A stretch of 64,000 bases of DNA, taken from assembly GCA_037953745.1 (NCBI GenBank), contig JBAKBP010000785.1, forward strand, positions 26,001 through 90,000, read 5' to 3'. The position numbers were made by a program, and so were the translations under genes. This stretch comes from Lithodes maja. Taxonomy: Eukaryota > Arthropoda > Malacostraca > Decapoda > Lithodidae. Positions within the stretch are counted from its first letter, which is position 1, and every line of letters starts with the position of its first letter. A model generated the notes under the pieces. That model was not told the origin of the DNA, did not search any database, and saw only the letters and a program-made list of their open reading frames with translations. This document shows positions 20,372 to 31,284 of this stretch, in pieces.

Positions 20372-21449
20372 TTAACCTCTGAAGTGCGCACGGGGGTAAT
20401 TGAAAACCTCCCCCTGTGCTGACGTATTTGAGGTGTTTCCGTCACTAAAATATTCATTGTACCATTAACCCGTACAGCCCCAGCGACGCGCCTGACGCGT
20501 CGGCGATGTATGTAACGCACAGCCCCAGAGACACGCCTGGCGCGTCACCCTAATTGCGCCGACCGTAACCTCAGGTGTAGCCACTCAAGAGGGCTCAGAT
20601 TTGTATGGGAACTGTGTACGTATCCCACGCAACCGTCCCGATGGTTGAAAACTCTCAAAGTCCACGTGCGTGCGCACGAGCGCGCAATAACCTGTTTTTT
20701 GGGGATAATTGCCTTCAATTTTTTACTCTTGTAAAATACGTTTTTGGGGGCTCTGTAGGACCATTTTTTAAGCTTTTTGAGCGGTTTTTCGTGGTTTTTC
20801 CTTCATTCCTAACCCATTCGCTATTGTTTCTGGAATAAAACCATTTTTTGAAAACCGGCCGGGTTCTGGTGCGCAAACATTACAAAACTAGCCGGGGCTG
20901 GACGGGTTAATAGCATTAATAATTATCCATATGCGCCTATTATGGGTTGATTATAAAGGTATTAACCTGAAACAACAATAAAACGAGTGAAAACAGCGTT
21001 TGGATGGTCAAAATCGGAGATATAGCCCGCGAGTTGTATAATGTATGGGTGAGGCAAGCTACCTTCCCGCCAATTTTCCCCAAGGCCACTGCGACACAGT
21101 CGATCGATTCTCTCTCTCTCTCTCTTGCACTCGATTGCCATCAGTGATGACAACACCCTGCTTGCAACTCGCTAATGTTAGCACGAAAATATACCTCAGA
21201 ATAAGGGAATAATAGGGAAAATAGGTGATAACTGAGGAATAGGAGGAAAGTGGGGAAGGAGGGGAGGTAGAGGACTGAGATTTTGCATGGCCCAGGGGCC
21301 AAACAAAAATAAAAAAATAAAAAAATAAAAATAAAAAAATATATTTTTTTCGATGTCAAAAGTTGATTTTAAATTTTACTTACTCAGGAGAGTCTTCCCG
21401 CAGTCCGCCGGGGGAACTCTTAAGAGTCTTCCTGCAGCTCCCGGGTTAA
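20372..21449 (-). mobile_element. MITE-1 copy B, inserted in copy A, itself split
   Basis: It reads TTAACCTCTGAAGTGCGCAC at 20372 and ends CTCCCGGG-TTAA at 21446-21449, so it is a complete minus-strand copy. It is inserted at the internal TTAA of copy A and interrupted at its own internal TTAA (20465-20468) by the D element, resuming at 20907 with TTAATAGCATTAAT. Confidence 0.85.
20465..20910. mobile_element. D-type TTAA MITE (446 bp), innermost of the nest
   Basis: Bounded by TTAA at 20465-20468 and 20907-20910, with ends TTAACCCGTACAGCCCC and GGGGCTGGACGGGTTAA (one mismatch). A short internal tandem repeat of ACAGCCCCAGCGACGCGCCTG is present near the left end. It has no coding capacity. 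The end sequence resembles the MITE-2 and family B termini. Confidence 0.85.
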
Positions 21450-21605
21450 TGGTACAATGAATATTTTAGTGATGGAAACACCTCAAATACGTCAGCACAG
21501 GGGGACGTTTCCAATTACCCCCATGCGCACTTGTTAGGTTAAGAGTCTCCCTGTAGCTCCCGGGTTAAACGCTGCATAGTTTCTTGAACATTTTTGTATT
21601 TCTCG

Positions 21606-22244
21606 TTAACCCGGGAACTGCGGGGAGACTCTTAAGAGTTCCCCCGGCGGACTGCGGGGAGACTCTTATGAGTGAGTGAAAAAAAAAATCAACTTTTGAC
21701 ATCGAAAAAAAAAAATATATATATTTTTATTTTTTTATTTTTTTATTTTTTTTTTGGCCCCTGGGCCATGCAAAATCTCAGTCCTCTACCTCCCCTCCTT
21801 CCCCACTTTCCTCCTCTCCTTCAGTTATCACCTATTTTCCCTGTTATTCCCTTATTCTGAGGTATATTTTCGTGCTAACATTAGCGAGTTGCAAGCAGGG
21901 TGTTGTCATCACTGATGGCAAGCGAGTGCAAGAGAGAGAGAGAGAGAGTATCGATCGACTGTGTCTCAGTGGCCTTGGGGGAAATTGGCGGGAAAGCAGT
22001 TTGCCTCACCCATACATTATACAACTCGCGGGCTATATCTCCGATTTTGACCATCCCAACGCTGTTTTCACTCGTTTTATTGTTGTTTCAGGTTAATACC
22101 TTTATAATCAACCCATAATAGGCGCATATGGATAAGTATTAATGCTATTAATGGCACAATGAATATTTTAGTGACGGAAACACCTCAAATACGTCAGCAC
22201 AGGGGGACGTTTCCAATTACCCCCATGCGCACTTCAGAGGTTAA
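21606..22244 (+). mobile_element. MITE-1 copy C, complete (639 bp)
   Basis: TTAA at 21606-21609 and 22241-22244. Left module CCCGGGAACTGCGGGG with its duplicated GCGGGGAGACTCTT, then the A/T-rich run, (GA)n, the internal TTAA at about 22148 and the right terminus CGCACTTCAGAGG. It is uninterrupted and is the reference copy for the family. Confidence 0.9.
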
Positions 22245-22713
22245 GAGCTCATAGGGCGGTGTTGGTGCGACGATCTTCTTAGTGAACTCTGGTTACGAGA
22301 GAAGTGACGAAGTGATAATTTATGAAAAAGAAGATATTCCGCTCACTGCTTCACATATATTATTCTATATTTGTCAGTTTAACTTGTTATAATATTTGTT
22401 TAGCTATGTATACATCTGTATCGAAATATAAATAGGACGACAATCGGGTGCAAATACCGCTCATGGTATTTTCACGGTCGGGTGCAAATACCCACTCCGA
22501 TAAAAAATACTTGTAAAAATCGTCCCCGGTGTTAAACAGGATATTTAGTAATAGCCTCTACGTTCCAATGTAGAGCTTATACTATGACCATGTAATCTGC
22601 TTCGCTCTAGAGCGGCAATTATCGTATACACATAGCGCGAATTAAATCGATAACATCTAGAGTAGCACCTTACTCTCTCTACTAGGTACATTGTACATAC
22701 TTTTGAGGTCTTT
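22245..22713. other. unassigned DNA with dispersed repeat
   Basis: No gene seen. About 22440-22500 carries inverted copies of the TTTGCACCCGA motif also found at 13475-13550. CCCGGTGTTAA at about 22522 may be the end of another TTAA element. Confidence 0.4.
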
Positions 22714-23198
22714 TTAACCCTCCAGCCCCGGCTATGTATTATATATATATTCCCCGAAATCCGAGGGTTATGGCCGAAAAACGTCTACGCCTAGGCTACC
22801 GCATCTTTGTTATTTGGCTTGCTTCCGCATTCCCGCGCATCCCCAAGCGTAGATGTGTTTCGTACCTGTAGAATGGCGTTAAGTAGAGCTCTCTAAGTCA
22901 ATTGGTTCAGTTGTGATGATGATTTCATTGGAGATAACTTTATGGCAAAAACAGCCACTTTACACTACTTTTCGATACTTAACAATAACATACAGGCACA
23001 CACGAACAAGCGACGCACTCCTTCTTGTGGCCGGAGATGCGGGCGTCGGTCCAGCCGGCTGTTGTTTACATGCGTCGGACCGACGCCTCGCACACAAGCT
23101 TACAGGCTTTGAGCTCATGGGTGTTTATGAGCCCTTCCGGGTAGCTCGGGTGTGTTTTTTATGGGTGTTTAAGAGCCCTTCCGGGTCTCAAGGGTTAA
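22714..23198 (+). mobile_element. MITE-2 copy (485 bp)
   Basis: TTAA at 22714-22717 and 23195-23198. The left end CCCTCCAGCCCCGGCTATG is identical to that of the 4528 copy; the right end is CCGGGTCTCAAGGG. The interior is very similar to the other copies. Confidence 0.87.
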
Positions 23199-23307
23199 TA
23201 GAAAATTGAAAAGAGAAACGAGAAAGAAAAGAAAAAGTTGTCGACTAAGCCATTCCATCTGGCTCTTCATGCCGGTGTCGGGGGCGTACCTTCTAACCCG
23301 TTCCAGA

Positions 23308-23783
23308 TTAACCCTTCCTACCCGGGCTGCCTTAGGTAATGACAATACGAAAGAAGGGCCAATACCCGGTATGCCTTATCTAAGGCATGAGCTTAATAGC
23401 CTAATTAAGCTTGGTCCGAACGCCGTGCGTACGACGTATGTCAACAAACCCAAGCGTTCGTCACCGCACCTCCGAAAACAAGAAGGAGAAGACTCCTCAA
23501 TGTTATTGTTTAAATTAGTGTCTGAAAAGCCCCCATATTGGCAACATCTCTGCAATATTGGCTCCACTGAAATCGTCATCACAACTGAACCAGTTGACTT
23601 ACAGAGCTCTACTCAATGCCAAAATACAGATTGAAAACCGCACTACGATTATAGATGAGTGGGAAAGTTCTAGCAGTGAAAATAAACATAAATACGGTAG
23701 CCTAGGCCTAGACGTTTTTCGGCCATATCGCCCGGGTAGGGGCGACCGTCATTGGCTGAGACAGCCCGGGTAGGAAGGGTTAA
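23308..23783 (-). mobile_element. diverged MITE-2 relative (476 bp)
   Basis: TTAA at 23308-23311 and 23780-23783; inverted ends CCCTTCCTACCCGGGC and GCCCGGGTAGGAAGGG. In reverse complement the interior aligns with MITE-2 (for example AGAGCTCTACT.AATGCC and GTTGACTTACAGAG), but with clear divergence. It lies 110 bp from the previous MITE-2 copy. Confidence 0.8.
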
Positions 23784-26700
23784 AGGGCATCTCTTTCGCG
23801 CTACCCCTCGGGTGCACACGTGTTTCTGGTGCTCCGTATTTTGGTGCCTTCCACTCCTATCTTCGTCACCTTTTGGTGAGTTTTGGGCCTTTATTTGGCT
23901 CCTGGAATTCTAGGTAGATGATCCGTGTTGTAGGCACAACGTAAAATGGGCACTCAGGTGTTTAATTCGAGTGGTAGAGTTGAAAGTGGAGGTCTCTCAT
24001 GTTTTCAGCCCTCTGCGCATGCGTGTCATTGGACACCGCTAATGTTTGTAAGGCCTTTGCCTTCTTTTGCTTTTAGCCTTGCGGTGACTTTAGTTTAGGT
24101 TTTGATAGGTTCTATTCATTTAGGGCTTCTTGTCACTACCTTAGTTCTGACTTACGCAAGTTTTTTTCAGTGGCTAGGCTAACTTCGGTTTTTCGGGTGA
24201 TGTTATGGTGGGGGGCACCGACCCGGGATGTCACTTGCCCCATGATTGGTCTTTTAATGTCGCACTCACACCTCTTTGGGTGTGCGGTTGCTAGTGGCGT
24301 CCTTCTTTTTATTTTCTCCTATCACCTAGTGCCGATTAGGCTAACTTTTTGTGGGTAGCCTAGCCTATCGGGGGCGTTTTGTCGTTCGATTCTGTTGCAA
24401 CCCCTGGGGATGTCCCTTGACCCCCTCTTATTATGTTTTGTGGGGTTCGCACCAGTTATCTGACTTCCTCTGGCTTTCCAGATCCCCAATTTGTATTCTA
24501 CATTTTCATTACGGCTCCCTAACCTTATTTTGCCTGCTTGGGGACTTGCGTTTAGGCTATGGCTTCCTCTGCTCCCCCCTGTTCGTGGGTCACGTCCCAC
24601 GCCAGGTCGATCTTTGGTTGGCGTTTTCCTTTTCTCGAGTCCCTGGGGGGCCCTTCTTGGCAGTGAATCTCCTTTACATTACTTTCTGTATTAAGTGTCG
24701 TCCGTGAGTGACGCTTCGGTCCTCTGTTACTTGGACCTGGCTAGCCGCTCCGCTCTGGAGCGTCGGTCTTACCGCTTCAAGGCGAGCGTCTGGCGAGCGT
24801 CTGGCACTCGTCGCATGTCTTCTTTCCCTTGGACCCCTCAGACTTTTAATATGGTGTTCGCCGCTCCGCCTTGGGGCGTCGGTATTCCCGCTCCTGGGCG
24901 TGTTTTGGTGGCTGCTTCTGGTCTGTCTCTCTTCGGCCCCGCTCTCGGTCGGTCTTTGTACCGCCCTCGAGCGTGTGTTTGGCCGCTCTGGACCGGGCGT
25001 GAGTCCGATTTATCATCCTCCCGCTCAAGCATGACCGCCCCGCCCTGCAGCGGTGGTTTTCCCCGCTCCAGGTCGGTTCGTTTGGTTTTTTAGCTGGCTA
25101 TCTTCTTGGTGTCTTCACCCGCCCTAGGGCGCGGGTTCTTCCCCCGCTCTGGGTCTGTCCTACTCGCCTTTGTGGTGCCTTGGTAAGGTTCTGGTGGCTG
25201 TGGCCCGCTCTGGAGCGTCTTGATGTCATCTCCAGGGCGTGTTTCCGCCCGCCCTAGGGCGCGGTTTCTTCCCCCGCTCTGGGTCGGTTCTACTCGTCTT
25301 TGTGGTGCTGGTGGCTGTGGCCCGCTCTGGAGCGTATCGGTGTCCGCTCCAGGGCGTGTTTACCCCGCTCTACGGCGGCGTGTGTTTCACGCTTTTTTGG
25401 CTGTCCTGTTGTTCCGCCCCCGACCGGAGGGTGCCTTGATGGTCCGCTCCTCTCGGGGTTTGGGTTGGGGAGTGCTTTGCTACTTGTCCATGCCTGTTGC
25501 TGCATCGGTTCTGGTGGTTACTGCTTTGTGAGCGTGTGACCGCTATATCGTCCTCCTGCTCAAGCGTGACCGCCCCGCCCTGGAGCGCTGGTTTTTCACG
25601 CTCCAGGTCGGTTGGTTTGTTTTTTTCGGCTCCCTCTCTTCTTGGTGTCTTCATCCGCCCTAGGGTGCGGGTTCTTCCCCCTCTCTGGGTCGGTCCTACT
25701 TGTTTCTGAGGTGCTTTGGTAAGGTTCTGGTGGCTGTGGCCCGCTCTGGAGCGTCTTGGGACTGCTCCAGGGCGTGTTTACACCGCCCTACGGCGGCGTG
25801 TGTTTCACGCTTTTTTGGCTGTCCTGTTGTTCCGCCCCGACCGGAGGGTACCTTGATGGTCCGCTCCTCTCTGGGTTTGGGTTGAAGAGTGCATTGCTAC
25901 TTGTCCATGCCTGTTGCTGCATCGGTTCTGGTGTTCCATGCTCTTCTCCCCTGTTTCCCTGGCTGTGTTCCGCTTCGCTTTGGATGCTCTTCTGTGCCTC
26001 CATCGCCTCCGCCTAAGGCCTACAGGTACTGTCGCCTTATTTGTTCACCTGCTTGGGGTTTACATTGGGGGGGGGGGGGGGGGGACTCGTTTCGCGAAGT
26101 GCTGTCACACTCGGAGTTTTCCTAGGCTAGGCTACCTTAATGTCTGAAGGGGGGGCACCGTCCTCTTCTTTCTCTTTCATTTAGCCTCCTCATAGGGTTC
26201 CCTTCCCTATTGGGGTCTCTTCCTCGCCTATACAGGCCTAGTATTGAGTCCTGGTTACCTCCGTTAGTGGGTCGCTCTTCCGTCTGATGGCGGGGGGCGT
26301 TCGTGGCCTAGCCTTCGTCAATGGGGGGCTGTTGCTCTCTCTTCACACTGTTGCCAACTTGGTCCGGCATGTCATGCACGGCTCCTGCGAAATCTCAGAA
26401 ATGTGAAACCATCTTCTTGGTCTTTTTTGGGTTGGCAACAGTGTCAGAGTTCATTCTCAGGTTCGTCTGCCGTATACCCCTGGATCCCCGCTCATGCGGT
26501 CTTCGGTGATCCTGTGATTGTTTGGCCGCTCTCTACCGTCCGCAATACTGGTCGGGCTAACATTCCTGCAAAACCGCGGATTTGCGGTGGGCTCTACGTT
26601 CCGACATAACGCTTCTTTTTTCCCTGCCACTCTTTAGGCTAGGCCGACTTTTCGCTTAGCCTACCTTTTGGTGGGGGGGGGGGGGGGGGGTTGGATGTCG

Positions 26701-27268
26701 GACACTGTTGCCTCCTAGGCTTGCTCTTGCTTGCCTGTCTACGGTTTTTCTAACCCGTCTTGGGGGCACCAGTTTTAGTCTGATTCTGGCTCCTGGGCCT
26801 CCGTCTTACCCTACATTGGACTCGCCACTCCCTTGAGTTCCTGAGACGCTGTCTTCACCTATATTGGACTCTTACTCTACATTGTGCTCACCAGTACCTT
26901 GAGAGGTTTTTTCCTTCCACCCTCACCGGTGCCGCGGGTCTCTAGGCCGGGCTGCACTCAGCTCGCTCCGCCCTTGTGCGTGGTTGACTCCCGCTCCTGG
27001 TCGGTCCTCTGCCTAGACGCCTTCTCTTACTGGACCGCTCTCTTCCGAGCCTTCTGGCATCTGGGTTAGGGCCTCCCGGGGCCTGTTTCCGCCCTAGGGT
27101 GGGTTCTATCCTACTCTAGGTCGGGCCTATGCTTTGCCTCTCTTCTCTTTTCCCACGTCAGCTGTGCTGCTAGACACTTCGGTTGGGACGCTTGGATGTA
27201 GATAGCTGAAGGTTTTCCTGGCCTTTCCCCTTTCCTACGGTCGACTGCCTCCTGGCCCGTCAACCCCT
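23784..27268. other. GC-rich untranslated region, probable leader of DIRS-2
   Basis: No convincing gene. Its length (about 3.5 kb) before a gag-like frame matches the roughly 3.35 kb between the left end and the gag-like frame of DIRS-1, so I infer it is the DIRS-2 leader. No terminal repeat was found. It contains long G runs at about 26066-26083 and 26672-26690, a 14-bp inverted pair ACACTGTTGCCAAC (26345) / GTTGGCAACAGTGT (26431), and the palindrome-rich repeats listed separately. Confidence 0.45.
24740..25945. repeat. imperfect repeats rich in short GC palindromes
   Basis: Blocks starting at about 25125, 25250 and 25655 share CGCCCTAGGGCG, TTCTTCCCCC.CTCTGGGTCGGT, GGCTGTGGCCCGCTCTGGAGCG and, in the last two, CGCTTTTTTGGCTGTCCTGTTG and CTTGTCCATGCCTGTTGCTG. 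The spacing between the last two is about 405 bp. Near-palindromes of the form CGCTC..GAGCG or CGCCC..GGGCG recur about every 60-120 bp. Confidence 0.7.
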
Positions 27269-28786
27269 GTGGTGGCGGCCACGGCTCTGCCTGCGCCAGC
27301 CCCCTCTCCGGCTCCTTCGCCGTCTTTCGTCGTGCTGCCGGGGAGCGGGCTGGGGATGGTTAGCCAGCCCGTTAGTGTTCCCCCACTGTCTAAGTTTCAG
27401 ATTCCCAACCGTGTCCTCCCTTCTTTGTATGGAGAGCCTGCGTCTTGGCTGACTGTGGTGGCTACTCACCCGGAACGTGCCGCCACTCATGCACGGGGGG
27501 GGAAACGGCCGGTTGCTGAGAATTGGGATATACGGTTTCGTGCTCCGGGTCTCTTCCAGGCACTGTCTCCGGACGGCCTCGTCCCAGAGGTGGATCTCCG
27601 GCCTCATCCCAGCAGGTCGGATTTGCAGTATTTTCCATACCGTCCTAGGCTATCTCCCTCTGGGTCTCCACATTTCTGGTCGGACTACATTCGCCACGAC
27701 ATCTTCGCTGATGCTCTCGCTCTGTCAGCCCTTGCCGGTCTTCCTCTGGTGAAGAGTGCTCGCGATGCTGCAGGCAACGTCATGCTCGAGCTCACCATTC
27801 TTGAGGACTGGCCTTGGGTTCGGTGGCTGACGGAGGGGTTTGGCCCCAGGTCTGCTGGGGCTTTGTTTCTCTCCCACCGCCTGACTCCACTTTTGTGTCT
27901 GGGTTCGTCCTGTCATCGTCCGGGGTATCTCCCTCGTATTGGTCGAGGCTGCATGCCCCTAACATTGTGTTAGACCAGTTGCCCGAGTCTTTCTTCATGC
28001 CATCGGGGAAGAGTGCCCTCGATCGGGATCACCGGCTCCGGCAACGCACCGCTCGCTTGCTCTCCACCCTCCTCCTGCTGTTCCAAATGGCGGGGATTTA
28101 CCTCCGGCTTCTTGACGCCGAGCCTGCTGGTGTCCTCAAGAAGGGTTGGGAGACCTTGCGGTGCGTGCAGCTGCAGCTCGCCCTGAACTCAGTGGGTGAC
28201 CTTCAGGGTGCCGTCTGTGAGGCTGCTCCGTGTAGGCTGTCGCTGAGGGTGGCCTTCTGTCAGCCGGCGCCCGCGGAGATCACGACGACGCTGCTCCTCT
28301 CTGAGCTCGCAACTGAGGGTCTCTTCTCGGATGGTGCGTGGCACGAGACTTACCTCTTTGCGACTGCGGGACACTTCGCACCCCGTGTTTCTGGGGCATC
28401 GCGGCCTCCCGCAGCCGCTTCCTCCCAGGGTTGTGGGGGGCAGGCCGGTCCGCCGAGGGGATGCCGGCCTTGGCGAGGTGCCATCTCTGGGCGACGCCAA
28501 GGGGGTAGGGGACGGGTCATGCACCCTTCTGTCCGCCGCTCGTCTCTTCGCCCATCTCGTCCGCTCGCCATTGAGGCATCCTCGCGGCGTACCGACCAGA
28601 GGCAGGTGCATCGCCGCCTTGCGCAGGATCCTCCGCGCAGGTTTTAAGGACGCGGTCGCTACGGGGGAGGGGGTGCCCGTGGTGGTCAGTATCGCCGCGG
28701 CAAGACTGCCATCTATGCTGGCTCAGCACACCGCTAGTTCCTCCTGGGTTTTTTTCCCCTTCTCTCCCGACCGCCTCCCCGCATGA
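27269..28786 (+). pseudogene. DIRS-2 gag-like region (frameshifted)
   Basis: Two overlapping frames (27269-27960 and 27814-28647) together parallel the DIRS-1 gag-like protein. The shared landmarks are SLYGEPASWL (compare LLYGPDESWV), an Asp/Pro-rich middle, ILEDWPWVRW (compare GPGPWVDWEI), LPESFFMPSG and a helical region with LLRLLDAEPAGVLKK...LNSVGDLQGAV. The tail is Arg/Gly-rich. At least one frameshift near 27830-27850 separates the halves. The product would be the structural protein of the element. Its base composition is much richer in GC than that of DIRS-1. Confidence 0.65.
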
Positions 28787-30672
28787 GTGTTGAGGCTCCC
28801 ACAAGGGGCCCCTCCCGACTTCTTTTACCCCCACTATCGGCAATGGCCTCGCCGATCGTGGGCGCGTCGGGTTGTGGTGCGGGATCTGTCCTGGAGGGGG
28901 CGGTCTAGGCCCCCTCTCAGACGTCCTACCCGACATCGGCACGTCTCTCCAGACGTGGCCACGGTTATCATGTCAATGCTCGATCATGGGATTGTTCGGG
29001 TAGTCTCGCCACTCTGGCGAGTCTTCCTCTCACATGTGTTTCTGGTCCCGCAGACGGACTGCGATGCGATGAGCCCGGTGGTCGACCTGTCGTGCTTCAA
29101 TTTGCATATCGTGAACGCCCGCTTTCGGATGCTCACCGTCCGTCAGGTGCGGTTGGTGCTCCGTCCCGGCTGCTGGGTGATATCCCTGGATCTCAAGGCC
29201 ACATATTGGCATGGGCCGCTTGCACCTCGGTTCCAGTGCTATCTGGCACTCCGGCTGCTCGCAAGGGTGTTTACGTTCGACAGGCTGCCCTTCGGTCTCA
29301 ATATCGCACCACGAGTCTTTACGTTACTCGTCCAGCAGGCTCTGAGTCCCCTGCTCCGTCAGGGGATTCGGCTCCTGTTTTACTTGGACGGTTCGCTCAT
29401 CTCCACAGACTCTCCCACTCGATGTGCGCAACACACACTCCTTGTCCTCCACCACATCGCAAGTTTAGGTTTCCAGATAGACGTTCCCACGTCGTGCCTC
29501 ACCCCGTCCCAAGACGTGACGTGGGTAGGCCTGGACTGGGTCATGGCGAGCGCGACCGTCGGACAGAGTCGGGTGGACGCCTCGCAGCTTCGAGGGAAAC
29601 TTTTTGCTGTGTTGCACTCGGTCTCCATTACCGGGTCATTCTGGGACTCGTTGATCGGGTCGCTCCATTGGGCGTGTCTGCCCATTCCCCTAGGGAGGTT
29701 CGGGATCAACACGCCTGATTCAACTGGGCGACAAAGCATTCCCACTGTTGCCTCCACGTCAGCTTTGTCCGATTCCGCGCTCGTTCCATTTGTTTTTGAC
29801 ACACTCGGTTGTTCGGGGCAAGCTCGCGAGAGCTGTGCCTTGGACTTTGCCCCCGCCGACCATCTGGATAGGCAACGATGCGTCGAGCGAGGTGGGATGG
29901 GGCTCCCAGTCCACCATGGGTTACCAACACCAAGGCAAGTGGTCAGGTCTCACTCCCTTACACTTACACGTCTTGATACTGTTGGTCCCGTTGTTCTTCC
30001 TGCGGGGTCATGAGCTAGCCCTTCCCGGCAGGTCGTTGGCCTTCCGGATGGACTACGTGACTGCAGTTCATTGCATACTGAAACAGGGCTCCTCCAGATC
30101 CGCGGTGCTTCAGTATCTGGCGGAGAAACTGTTTTTTCAGGCAGATCATTACAACATTACACTGCCTGCAACCTACCTGCCCGGTTCTGCCAACCTGTGG
30201 GCGGATGCTCTGTCTCGGGGACGGAGCACCCAGGTAGAATGGTCATTCAAACAAACCGTATTCGACACCTGTGGGTGTTCCGCAGGTCGACTTGTTCGCT
30301 TCTCACGAGACGACCAAGTTGCTTGTGTTCCTGAACCGCTGGATTCGCACTCCAGCGGGGGGACCGGACGCTTTCAGCGAGGACTGGACCAGGTGGCGGT
30401 CACTGTACGATGTACGTGTTTCCGCCACCCGACGCACTTTTGATGTGCACGGTCCTCCACAGGCTGAGAGAGTACCAGAGCAAATTTTGGTTGATCGCAC
30501 CCCTCTGGCCGGCCCAAGCCTGGTACGCTCAGCTGAAACGATGGTGCCCGGATCCCGTGCCTCTGTCGGTTTCCAGCTTCCGCTTGGGGTCGATTGGAGA
30601 CCTAGGGCCCTCGTTGGCATTCGCATCGTGGATGTTTGTGAGGCGGGGTGGTTCCCCTTGTTTGGACGATCA
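28787..30672 (+). pseudogene. DIRS-2 reverse transcriptase, RNase H and downstream domain (broken)
   Basis: RT motifs are visible in order: VFLVPQTDCDAMSPVVDLSCFN, FRMLTVRQVRLVL, WVISLDLKATYWH, RLPFGLNIAPRVF and the active-site box FYLDGSLIS. Residue four of the YxDD box is Gly instead of Asp, which would inactivate the enzyme. A frameshift at about 29710-29750 moves into the RNase H part (TIWIGNDASSEVGWG, FRMDYVTAVHCI, LPGSANLWADALSR). Another shift near 30260 enters the domain after RNase H (PQVDLFASHETTKL, TPAGGPDAF, FPPPDALLM, IAPLWPAQAWY) that aligns with DIRS-1. The MITE-1 copy at 30673 ends it. Confidence 0.85.
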
Positions 30673-30763
30673 TTAACCTGGGAACTGCGGGAAGACTCTT
30701 TAGAGTTCGGCCGGCGGACTGCGGGAAGACTCTCTGGAGTAAGTAAAACTAAAAATCAACTTT

Positions 30764-30799
<36 letters not shown>

Positions 30800-31284
30800 G
30801 CCCCTGGGCCATGCAAAATCTCAGTCCTCTACCTCCCCTCCTTCCCCACTTTCCTCCTATTCCTCAGTTATCACCTATTTTCCCTATTATTCCCTTATTC
30901 TGAGGTATATTTTCGTGCTAACATTAGCGAGTTGCAAGCAGGGTGTTGTCATCACTGATGGCCATCGAGTGCAAGAGAGAGAGAGAGAGTATCGATCGAC
31001 TGTGTCTCAGTGGCCTTGGGGGAAATTGGCGGGAAAGGAGTTTGCCTCACCCATAGATTATACAACTCGCGGGCTATATCTCCGATTTTGACCATCCAAA
31101 CGCTGTTTTCACTCGTTTTATTGTTGTTTCAGGTTAATACCTTTATAATCAACCCATAATAGGCGCATATGGATAATTATTAATGCTATTAATGGTACAA
31201 TGAATATTTTAGTGACGAAAAACCTCAAATACGTCAGCACAGGGGGACGTTTTCATTTACCCCCGTGCGCACTTCAGAGGTTAA
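30673..31284 (+). mobile_element. MITE-1 copy inserted in DIRS-2
   Basis: TTAA at 30673-30676 and 31281-31284, with left end CCTGGGAACTGCGGG and right end CGCACTTCAGAGG. It carries a long pure T run (about 30761-30798). DIRS-2 coding similarity stops at its left border and resumes at its right border. Confidence 0.87.

Larger units (their letters stand above)
19836..21542 (+). mobile_element. MITE-1 copy A, inserted in A2 right end, itself split
   Basis: The left end is TTAACCCGGGAACTGCGGGG at 19836; the right end CGCACTTGTTAGG-TTAA is at 21539-21542. It is interrupted at its internal TTAA (20372-20375) by the minus-strand copy B (to 21449), after which its own last 97 bp resume (21446-21542). 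Without the insertion it is about 0.63 kb, like the complete copies at 21606-22244 and 41185-41817. It sits in the CTC-TTAA-GAG palindrome of the A2 terminus. Confidence 0.85.
14367..21568 (-). mobile_element. piggyBac family A, copy A2 (with nested MITE cluster in right end)
   Basis: The left end is TTAACCTCTCCGCGGCGCAC at 14367, identical to the A3 left end at 54445. The transposase pseudogene is on the minus strand (17070-19641). The right terminal module begins at 19802 and is interrupted at TTAA 19836 by the MITE-1 nest (19836-21542). The last half-module, TTAAGAGTCTCCCTGTAGCTCCCGGG, ends at TTAA 21565-21568. With the nest removed the element is about 5.5 kb, similar to A3 (5.7 kb). The ends are not a simple perfect inverted repeat: one is CCTCTCC plus a GCGCACAG..CTGTGCGC stem, the other is CCCGGGA(A/G)CTGCGGGG plus direct repeats. 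Confidence 0.85.

Noticed and set aside
20372..21542. An independently mobile or flipping roughly 95-bp TTAA-bounded module
   Set aside because: The inverted segment at 20372-20468 and the isolated one at 21446-21542 are fully explained as the two ends of nested MITE-1 copies B and A.
22913..23209. Small proteins encoded by MITE-2 copies (also 4726-5024 and 62985-63497)
   Set aside because: The frames are not conserved in length or end between copies; the elements are non-coding.
24695..26147. Many short frames in the GC-rich region
   Set aside because: They follow from base composition and the palindromic repeats. None resembles a domain or continues across repeats consistently.
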